Below, piece after piece: positions 7,794 through 16,100 of a DNA stretch of 39,383 nucleotides; position 1 is the stretch's first letter, and each line of letters starts with the position of its first letter. The stretch is from an uncultured Aureispira sp. (lineage in GTDB: Bacteria > Bacteroidota > Bacteroidia > Chitinophagales > Saprospiraceae): NCBI GenBank assembly GCA_905480075.1, contig CAJQOX010000261.1, positions 1 to 39,383 of the forward strand, in the 5' to 3' direction. The position numbers and the translations under genes were made by a program. The notes beneath the pieces are model-generated. The model was not told the origin of the DNA and did not search any database. It worked only from the letters and a program-made list of their open reading frames with translations.

Positions 7794-8814
7794 AATGTTT
7801 ATGTTCTTCCTTCTCAATCAGCTCTTTACCACAATAAGGACAAAAAACAAATGCCTGACCAAAATGATTTCTACAATCATTATGATCACCGGAAACAACA
7901 GGAGCTTGATATAAAAGGTCTTCGGAATCATGTTTTTTACCAATAACAGTCTGAAACTGAGCTTGTGGCATAATTCCTTTAGGAGTAAAATCATCCACTT
8001 CCTCTTCTTTAATCGTTCCATCCTCTAATTTTTCTATAAAAGCAGAACTAAGAATACCTGCGGGCAAAGCTACTAAACCAATTCCTAATAGTGCTATAAT
8101 ACCGGATAAAAATTTACCCAACGGAGTAATTGGAAAAACATCACCGTAACCAACAGTAGTCAAGGTGGCTATTGCCCACCAGAAAGAAGCTAAAATATTA
8201 GGAAATAATTTAGGTTGAGCAGTTCCTTCTACATAATACATGATAGTGGCAGATACCATCAGCAGAATAAAGGTTACAAATAAGGTAATCCCCAAATCAT
8301 ACCTTTTTTCCTTAAAAACACCGGCAACTGCCATGATCGAATTATTAAAGGCATTCATTTTAAAAATCCGCAGGAGTCTTGTAATTTTAAGTATTCTTAT
8401 AAACCTGAAATCGGCTTTACCAAAATGAGAGAGCCCAAGAAAGCTTATGAAATGGAAAAAAATAGGAGAAAGAGCAACCAAATCAATAATCCCGGTTCCC
8501 GAAGTAAGAAAACGCCAGGCTGCAGGAGACCATCTGTCTAAATCTTTATATTTATATTCTGCAGTAATAACCCTAAGCAAGTATTCAATGCTGAAAATTG
8601 CTAAAGTAACATTTTCAAAAGTGTTGAAATAAAAACCATATAAAACCTTTAAATCTTCATTATGATCAATAAATGATTCAAGAACTATTGTAACAATACT
8701 CAATAAGATCAGCGCAGTAATGAACAACTCGAAGGATTGACTACCTAAAGATTGTTCTTCATCGTTGTCAATAAAATGATATATATGTTCTCTAAAGCCC
8801 CGTTTAGCGGTCAT
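7789..8814 (-). CDS. voltage-gated potassium channel with a C-terminal zinc-ribbon-like tail
   Basis: A 341-residue six-helix ion channel. The S4 voltage-sensor helix shows arginines at three-residue spacing (RFIRILKITRLLRIFK, about residues 137-152). The pore helix and filter read TLTTVGYGD (217-225), the K+-selective signature, followed by the S6 helix with a glycine hinge. After S6 the protein differs from simple Kv channels: a short acidic linker leads to a tail with CRNHFGQAFVFCPYCGKEL (Cys314, Cys325, Cys328), resembling half or all of a small zinc ribbon. It sits in the inner membrane and should pass K+ in response to voltage. It is transcribed from a 238-bp divergent intergenic region shared with the DUF5686 gene. 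Confidence 0.85.
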   Translation of the reverse strand: MTAKRGFREHIYHFIDNDEEQSLGSQSFELFITALILLSIVTIVLESFIDHNEDLKVLYGFYFNTFENVTLAIFSIEYLLRVITAEYKYKDLDRWSPAAWRFLTSGTGIIDLVALSPIFFHFISFLGLSHFGKADFRFIRILKITRLLRIFKMNAFNNSIMAVAGVFKEKRYDLGITLFVTFILLMVSATIMYYVEGTAQPKLFPNILASFWWAIATLTTVGYGDVFPITPLGKFLSGIIALLGIGLVALPAGILSSAFIEKLEDGTIKEEEVDDFTPKGIMPQAQFQTVIGKKHDSEDLLYQAPVVSGDHNDCRNHFGQAFVFCPYCGKELIEKEEHKHS

Positions 8815-9052
8815 AAATATAGTGTTGTTATCAAATTGTTCATAAACAAGTTACAAAGCTTGGAATAAAAAACAAAAATAGAGGGCATTATTTTCAATAG
8901 ATTACAAGATAGGCATATTAAATTAATTAAACATTGATAAAAGTTAAGAAAATGCTACCTATAAATATTGGCTTAAAGTTTGAATAATTAATTAGATGTC
9001 AGATATTACAAAAAAGTAACCGGAAAACATCTCTGATAAGATAAAAATTTAA

Positions 9053-11449
9053 ATGAAGGGCAACTGTATTGGTTTTATTTTACTGTTTTTGACAGTCACA
9101 CTCAAATCGCAATTTGTCCTCGAGGGCATAATAGCAGATGCTTCAGACAGAACCCCCCTTCCCTTCGTAAATATTTCTTTCAATAATGATCCTTTCCTTG
9201 GAACATGCAGTGACATTGACGGTAATTTCAGATTTGAACATACAGAAGCAATTCACTCACTTCAATTGAGTTACATTGGTTATAACAGTCAAAAAATAAT
9301 CTTAGAGAAGGGCATAAAATCAATGTCAGTACTGATGCAAAAAAACAATTTTGCACTGGAAGAAATTGTAGTTATAGCAGGCGAAAATCCAGCTTTCAGG
9401 ATAATTCGTAAAGCATCAAAGAACAGGAATAGTCATGACCATGAGAGAATAAACGCATGGACTTATGACAGTTATAATAAATTAAGGGTTTTCGATCACT
9501 ACAATCGTGATGAAAATAGAGACAGCCTTCAGGAGCCTAAAGTAAATTATTATTATTCATTGATGGAAATATCATCAAAAGCTAAATATATAGCGCCTGA
9601 CTTCAGAGAGGAAAACATCATAGCCTGTAAAGTTGCGGGTTTTAACAATCCCTCCTTTGTAACAGCTTTGGCAGAAATACAACCGTCGGGATTTCACAAA
9701 GATAATATATTGATACTGGACAAGGAATTCCTGAATCCAATAAGCTTAGGTAGCACTCTAAAGTATGATTACAGAATTGAGGACACTATCTATCAGGGAA
9801 TCGATTCGGTATATATTATCAGTTTTCGTCCCAGGAAAGGAAAAAACTTTGATGCGCTCAAAGGTATACTTTATATTAATACAAATGGTTATGCCATACA
9901 GAATGTTATTGCTGAACCTGCAGGACGTCAAAAAATGCATCTGAGGATAGAACAACAATACAAGTTGATAAAAGATGACATCTGGTTTCCGGAACAATTA
10001 AACTTTGAGATTGAGCTGGCCCCAAGAAAAAAAGATACATTGACAGTACAGGGAAAAAAATACCTGAGTAATATAAATCTGAATCCTGATATTTACACGA
10101 AGGATTTCGGAATAAACAAAACAACTATAGATGATGATGCATACAAGAAGGATAGTGTTTTCTGGGTCAATCACAGGGTATATACACTAACTGAAAAAGA
10201 AAAAGAAACCTACCGGGTTTTTACCAACATTTCAAAAAAATTGCCTTTGGATTTATTGATAGGAACAATAAATGAAATTGGAGATGAAAGAATTCAACTC
10301 GGTCCTGTCTCTATGAATTATACTCAGGTGATGGAGTTTAACCTGCATGAACAATTCAGATTAGGCCTTGGCTTGTATACGAGTTTTAAATATTGTCCGT
10401 ATATTTCTGTAGGTGGATATTTTGCCCATGGATTTAAGGACAAAAAATGGAAATATGGTGGCAGTATTACAATCCGTCCGGTACTGAACAAAGATATCGG
10501 TTTTCAGATAAGTTATATTGATGATATAACAGAACCTGCTGCAATAATTCAAAACACGCATTCCTTGTCCAAAAAAGTTTTACCTGCTCAGAGTTTTGCA
10601 AGACGCAACACGCTGAATCAGATGGATAAGACATATGAGATGGAAATTTCAGCATATTTCAGGTCCTTTCGGTATTTAAGAACAAGAATTTCAGGAAACT
10701 GGTCCAATAAGATTCCTTTATACAATTATACTTACATAAAATCCAAGGAAAAGCATCAAAGTTTTAAGATAGCAAGAATCGGCATTCAGTTACGTTTTTC
10801 CTATAAAGAAGATTTTATACAGGTGGGGTCCTCGAACTTAAAGACAAGGTCTAAATTTCCTGTTTTCTACCTGAGTTATACCAGGGGAATTAAAGGGGTA
10901 TTGGACGCTAATTTTGAATTCAATAAACTTACAACTGCTATTGAGAGCAATTTTTTTATTAAGGGCTTTGGACGTACTTCGTGGTTTTTACAAGGTGGAT
11001 GGGCAGAAGGAGACCTGCCCTACCCAATACTATTCAACGGCAGGGGCAGCTTTGACCGTTGGCGGATGTTTCTTGTAAAAAATACCTTTCAGACAATGCG
11101 GGCAAATGAGTTTGTTGTAGACAAATTCATTTATCTGTTTCTTGAGCATAATTTTGGTTCCTTACTTTTGAACATTGGAAAATTCAAACCTCAGGTAAAA
11201 ATATATCAGGCAATTGGTTTCGGATGGCTTGACAACCCTGAGGAACATCAGCAAATTATTACAGAGGATTTGAGCAAGGGATATTTTGAAAGTGGAATCA
11301 TGTTCTCTGATTTGTTAAGACTGGATGTATTGAATTTCGGATATTTCGGGCTAGGTGCCGGTGTATTTGTTCGCTACGGCCCTTATTATTTACCCTCAGA
11401 CACCATCGACAATTTTGCTTTTAAAATTGATATGACTTTTTCATTTTAA
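9053..11449 (+). CDS. DUF5686 outer-membrane protein with N-terminal carboxypeptidase-regulatory-like domain
   Basis: A 798-residue protein. A signal peptide (residues 1-19, ending LKSQ) is followed at about 21-105 by a CarboxypepD_reg-like beta sandwich (LEGIIADASDRTPLPFVNIS, then GTCSDIDGNFRF and LSYIGYNSQ), the domain also found at the N-terminus of SusC proteins. Next is NPAFRIIRKASKNRNSHDHE, the entry motif of the DUF5686 family, and then a long beta-barrel-like region ending in FKIDMTFSF with terminal Phe. There is no TonB plug or TonB box. The role is unknown; family context suggests an outer-membrane protein. Genes for a DUF6340-like lipoprotein and an AhpD-like protein follow at 27 and 31 bp, pointing to a three-gene operon. 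Confidence 0.85.
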   Translation: MKGNCIGFILLFLTVTLKSQFVLEGIIADASDRTPLPFVNISFNNDPFLGTCSDIDGNFRFEHTEAIHSLQLSYIGYNSQKIILEKGIKSMSVLMQKNNFALEEIVVIAGENPAFRIIRKASKNRNSHDHERINAWTYDSYNKLRVFDHYNRDENRDSLQEPKVNYYYSLMEISSKAKYIAPDFREENIIACKVAGFNNPSFVTALAEIQPSGFHKDNILILDKEFLNPISLGSTLKYDYRIEDTIYQGIDSVYIISFRPRKGKNFDALKGILYINTNGYAIQNVIAEPAGRQKMHLRIEQQYKLIKDDIWFPEQLNFEIELAPRKKDTLTVQGKKYLSNINLNPDIYTKDFGINKTTIDDDAYKKDSVFWVNHRVYTLTEKEKETYRVFTNISKKLPLDLLIGTINEIGDERIQLGPVSMNYTQVMEFNLHEQFRLGLGLYTSFKYCPYISVGGYFAHGFKDKKWKYGGSITIRPVLNKDIGFQISYIDDITEPAAIIQNTHSLSKKVLPAQSFARRNTLNQMDKTYEMEISAYFRSFRYLRTRISGNWSNKIPLYNYTYIKSKEKHQSFKIARIGIQLRFSYKEDFIQVGSSNLKTRSKFPVFYLSYTRGIKGVLDANFEFNKLTTAIESNFFIKGFGRTSWFLQGGWAEGDLPYPILFNGRGSFDRWRMFLVKNTFQTMRANEFVVDKFIYLFLEHNFGSLLLNIGKFKPQVKIYQAIGFGWLDNPEEHQQIITEDLSKGYFESGIMFSDLLRLDVLNFGYFGLGAGVFVRYGPYYLPSDTIDNFAFKIDMTFSF

Positions 11450-11476
11450 TAAAAAAATATTAATAAATAATACATT

Positions 11477-12514
11477 ATGTACAAATCCCTATTTTTTATT
11501 CTATTTATTATGCAAATCTGTTCCTGTGGAACAAATGTAGTAAGAATGACCGTAACAGAACCTGCACCTTTGACCCTCCCGACAGATATATCCTCCGTTG
11601 GAATTATTAACCGTAGTGTAGCTTCTGATGAAAACAAGGTATTAAATAAAATGGATGAAATTTTATCGATTGAAGGGAACAAACTTGACTCTTTTGGCTC
11701 AATAAGTTGCATGAAGGGGGTTTTTGATGAATTGATTCAAAATAACAGATTTGAATATATAAAAATCATTGATAGTGTAGACCTGAGGAGTCCTGTATTA
11801 GTTGGACTTCCTTCCCTGCTTGACTGGGATACCGTTGATGAAATATGCAGAAATCAAAACGTTGATATTTTATTCGTTCTCGAACAATATGATACAGATA
11901 CAAAAATAAGTTATAAAATAAATCAGATAACAATACAGACTGCTATTGGTCTGAACATTCCTGGTATAGAACATGAGGCTACTGTTTCAACTGTCATCTC
12001 AAGTACTTGGCGGATTTATGATCCGCTGACAAAAAATATATACGATGAGTTTCCCGGATCAAGAAGATTTATATCTACCGGCAAAGGCATCAACCCTGCA
12101 AAGGCAATTCAGGCAATCAGCAGCAGGAAAGACCTTTTAAAACAAAACAGCAACAGAATGGGGCATATCTATGCAAGCCGACTTCTTCCCTACCGAAGGA
12201 GAGTCAGCAGGGATTATTTTGTAAATGGCAGTTCAGGGCTCAGGACGGGGAAACGAAAAGCGCAAACAGGGAATTGGGATGGTGCTGCAGAAAAATGGCT
12301 GGAAGCTACAAAAAGTGCAAAAAGAAAAGTGGCAGGAAGAGGTTGTTACAATATGGCTATCAGCAATGAAATCAACGGGGACACGGATAAGGCAATAGAA
12401 TGGGCTCAAAAGTCCTATGAAGATTATAATAACAAACTTGCTCTGGATTATGTCAGGATACTAAGAAAAAGAAAGGCAAGAATAAAATTATTGCAAGTTC
12501 AGAGAGGAAAATAA
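11477..12514 (+). CDS. DUF6340-like lipoprotein with C-terminal TPR-like helices
   Basis: A 345-residue lipoprotein (lipobox QICSC, Cys17). The N-terminal half opens with a strand typical of the DUF6340 group (DISSVGIINRSVA) and continues with VDILFVLEQYDTDT and WRIYDPLTKNIYDEFPGSR, an alpha/beta layout seen in envelope lipoproteins that report on periplasmic proteins. Residues from about 245 form helix pairs like tetratricopeptide repeats (QTGNWDGAAEKWLEATKSAK; CYNMAISNEINGDTDKAIEW). The C-terminus is strongly basic (RKRKARIKLLQVQRGK). It follows the DUF5686 gene by 27 bp and is probably co-expressed, perhaps as a periplasmic partner of that barrel. Family assignment is from memory of sequence style; function is unknown. 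Confidence 0.7.
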   Translation: MYKSLFFILFIMQICSCGTNVVRMTVTEPAPLTLPTDISSVGIINRSVASDENKVLNKMDEILSIEGNKLDSFGSISCMKGVFDELIQNNRFEYIKIIDSVDLRSPVLVGLPSLLDWDTVDEICRNQNVDILFVLEQYDTDTKISYKINQITIQTAIGLNIPGIEHEATVSTVISSTWRIYDPLTKNIYDEFPGSRRFISTGKGINPAKAIQAISSRKDLLKQNSNRMGHIYASRLLPYRRRVSRDYFVNGSSGLRTGKRKAQTGNWDGAAEKWLEATKSAKRKVAGRGCYNMAISNEINGDTDKAIEWAQKSYEDYNNKLALDYVRILRKRKARIKLLQVQRGK

Positions 12515-12545
12515 AATTAATTCATCAATACAAGAATTTCATAAA

Positions 12546-13151
12546 ATGGCCTGGATAAAGGTAATAGAATATAAAGATGCAGCAGGAAAGCTAAAAAAGA
12601 TGTATGACAGGACAAAAGGCCCTGAGGACAACATTGATAATGTTCTGATGATACATAGTTTACGTCCCCACACCTTGAAGGGGCACATGGAACTGTACAA
12701 AAATGTTCTTCATAATTCAAACAACACACTACCTAAATGGTACCTGGAATCAATCGGTGTATATGTTAGTTATCTGAATGGATGTGCCTATTGTTACAAG
12801 CATCATTTTGCCGGTCTGAAACGATTGCTGAATGATGATAAAAGAGCAGAAAAAATCCTGAAATCTGTAAAAAAAGATAAAATGAGTGAATGTTTTGAAA
12901 AAGATTATCTTGAGGGCCTTAATTATGCTAAAAAATTGACAATTGAACTGCATAAAATTAATAAAGAAGATATAGAGAGATTGCGTCAACAGCAATTTTC
13001 AGATGGAGAAATTCTGGAAATCAATCAGGTAGTATCTTATTTTAACTATGTAAACCGCAGTGTGTTGGGACTGGGAGTAGATACAGAAGGAGATATATTG
13101 GGCTTATCGCCAAACGATGAGGAGAATGAAACCAATTGGGGACATAAATAA
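12546..13151 (+). CDS. AhpD-like / carboxymuconolactone decarboxylase family protein
   Basis: A 201-residue all-helical protein of the peroxidase-related AhpD group. The active-site motif is NGCAYCYKHH (Cys80, Cys83, His87), matching the CxxCxxxH core in which the two cysteines carry out peroxide or disulfide chemistry. The surrounding helix (ESIGVYVSYLNGC) and the later segment VSYFNYVNRSVLGLGV are also typical. No signal peptide is present, so it should be cytoplasmic. It ends the three-gene plus-strand set and is followed immediately by a strong terminator. AhpD partners in other bacteria are peroxiredoxins; none is adjacent, so the substrate remains open. Confidence 0.85.
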   Translation: MAWIKVIEYKDAAGKLKKMYDRTKGPEDNIDNVLMIHSLRPHTLKGHMELYKNVLHNSNNTLPKWYLESIGVYVSYLNGCAYCYKHHFAGLKRLLNDDKRAEKILKSVKKDKMSECFEKDYLEGLNYAKKLTIELHKINKEDIERLRQQQFSDGEILEINQVVSYFNYVNRSVLGLGVDTEGDILGLSPNDEENETNWGHK

Positions 13152-13188
13152 TTAATATTGCCGTGTAAAAAAACACGGCAATATTAAT
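13151..13188. terminator. strong bidirectional terminator between convergent genes
   Basis: Two perfect 16-base arms, ATTAATATTGCCGTGT and its reverse complement, flank a six-base A loop and are followed by T residues on the plus strand and AT-rich sequence on the minus side. It lies exactly between the convergent stops at 13,151 and 13,199. Confidence 0.85.
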
Positions 13189-13198
13189 TTTTGATGAA

Positions 13199-16100
13199 TT
13201 AATTGTGAGCAGAACTTGCTTTATTTTTAAAGCTACTGTAATCAGAAGGGTTAGAAATAAGCACTTCATAATAAGTACCATTTGGTGTTTTTACTCTTCT
13301 GTCCTTCGGCTTGAGTGAAGATATAGCATTATTATACAGCGGATTGGAAGATACAGTTTTAAGAAAGCCATTCTGATAAGAGAAATAATACCAATCCCCG
13401 TTAGCTGAGGCGAAATAAAAAGTCAATGCATCTCCCCTTGCAGGATCGTTTAATATTTCGAGATGTCCTTTAACTACCTGACCAATATGTTTACCCCCGA
13501 CAGATGAGAGCTGAAGTCGGCGCCCTTTAGTAATAAAAGATTGGGTTTTAGGACTCCATAAAAATTTATTATTGATAAAAAAGAAAGTATATTTGAATCC
13601 GTTCGGGAGTTGTAACCTTTCATCGTCCTTCACTTTTTTCCACATTTTATCAAATTTCCTTTCATCAGGTACATAGTTTTTCATATGCTGAAACAACTTA
13701 TCATTTTTAATACTTGCATAAAGGACTTTATCAGCCAATTCAGGATTAGATAACAAATCGGTAACTATAACATCTTTAAGTGCCTGAGGTACATAAAAAT
13801 CTAGATTCATAGAAGTCTCAAAAAGGTATTCAGATTCCGTATCAAGAAAGAAGCTGAAATCCCCGACTACATCTACTAATACAGGAGGAGAAGTGACAGA
13901 ATTAAAACCCTTATTAAAATCAAACCTGCCAGAAGCAGTAACTTTCAGGTTTTTTTCAGAAACAGTAAACAACTTTCCTGCATCACCGTCATTGAGAACT
14001 CTTGAAGAATCACCAAAGGAATAAATTTCTTTCCTGTTATCAAACTTAAGGACACCTGTTGCCGAGAAAATACTACGGTCTGAAGGGTTTCTTTTAGGGG
14101 ATAGTACAGTAGGATATAAAACCATCGTATCGAGGTCAAGAAATAATCCTACATACATTACCTGTCCTTCAGGGTTTTTAGGGTTATCGTATTCAATAGA
14201 CACATCTTTTTTATCAACTTCTGAATTAATGGCAAACCATTCCTGCGTGGGAATAGCGGCAGAGGAAATTTTAGCATAGCCTTTAAAGTTCAGCAGCTTT
14301 GAACTGGCAATGAGGTTTACATTCCCTTTGAACCTTGTACGTTTGTCTAGAAAGAAGTTTGCAGAATCGCTGACAGCACCGGAACCGACAGTAATAAAAC
14401 TTCCTGGCGAAGACTGTGAAACGGTTACATTATCAAACAGAATTTCCTGCTCTTTAAAACCTTCAACATTAAATTCGAGAAAACCATCAGCAATATATTC
14501 TCTACGGCTCAAGACATTAATAGTTGCCCTTTGTATAACGTGATTTTGGTTCAGGGTATCGGCCACAACTCTAGAATCAAGTAAGGTATGCATTTTAGAT
14601 CCACCTTCTATTTCAACATGTTTATCTTTAGGATAAATAAAGGCATCTGCTACCCTGATAAATTCTACTCCATCAATTTTCAGCAGGCTGGTATTGAGGT
14701 CAAAATCCGCAATTTCACCTTTAAAAATCAGAGAATCCTGCGACTGTTCAGTAGCGAGGAAGAAGCCCGACTTTCCATCCTGAGCCTCCATAATAATATG
14801 ATTGGTCGCCATATCCCAATGAAATTTATTCAGGGTGGTTTCATAACTGTTATAAGGTAAATCTGTAGCTAAATCCTGTTCCAACGAGATAAAATCACCC
14901 GTTTGTTTTTCAAAATCCACTACAGCTTCTACGTTTTCATTGTCAAAGGCGAATTTAAGTTCTCCATAGGTTTTAAGCATCAAAGATGTTGATTTAGAAG
15001 CAATAGACAAAGAGCCAAAATCGAAATCCCCGCCAGGGTTTGATTTCATTGTAGCACCATGCCAATCAAAAGTTCCTCTGCCTTTAAGTCCTCTGGGCGT
15101 AAGTGTAATAGAACCATCACTGAGATTAAAATCAGTAGAATCGAAGAACTGAAAAGGGATACCATCCACATCTATAGATTCAACATACATACTATCGCTA
15201 TAAGGGGTCCATTCAATCTTAACCTGTTGACCTTTTACATCAGGAAACGCTACGCCATCTCTTTCGGAACCAACAAGAAGGAAACTATCTACATTATCTG
15301 CTTTAAAATAATCAGGTATAAATTCAATATATTCTGATTCGATGGTAGCCCCCAGATAATTTAGTGTTCCATTGCCAAGAAAACCTTCATTACTGACACC
15401 GACGATACCTTTAAAGACCCCTTTTCCCTTTTTATCATCTCTAATGTACACAGGGTTAGGATCATTGCCCCTTGTTTCGGTTTCAAAACCAAGGGAAAGA
15501 TCATGATACATTACACTGAGTTTTTCAGTTATCGGTTCAAAAATATCGGCAGCATAGAGTTTACCATCAAAGACAAGTTGTTCAGGCTCCAGTTCATCCA
15601 TTCCATCGAGCATAAAAGGCTCCAGTTCATAATAGAATGATTCTCTTGGGTATACATCCCCGAGGCGGTTATTTCTATCATAATAGACTCGGGAATTGGT
15701 AGTTAATTCGAAGGAAGGATAAATGGGGTCGCTGATCATTCTACCCGATTTATTTGAAGGAACATCAATAAGAAGCAATCCTGTTCCTCCTTCAATAACA
15801 GAGTTTATGGGTTCTTTATCATAAGATAGCTCCTGAGTCTGTTTATTTATGGCCCTTTCTTTTTTAGGACGTCCAGCCATGAGTCCGGCATTTTCATCGT
15901 ATCGTTCTCTTTTAAAGATAAAAATATCCATAAAATTAATACTGTCGAGCTCAACATGAAAGATTTCATAAATGAAATGAAAATTCATTCCGGTAAAGTT
16001 GCAAAAGCCTCCCGTCATAACACCATTAAAGTCCATATCACGACCTTTTTTCATTTCTACAAGGCCTTCAAATGGTTTTGCAACCACCTGCTGTGAATCA

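Noticed and set aside
8873-8880. TATTTTTG box on the minus strand as promoter of the potassium channel gene
   Set aside because: No TTG lies at 19-21 base spacing upstream, and the region is AT-rich enough to give the box by chance.
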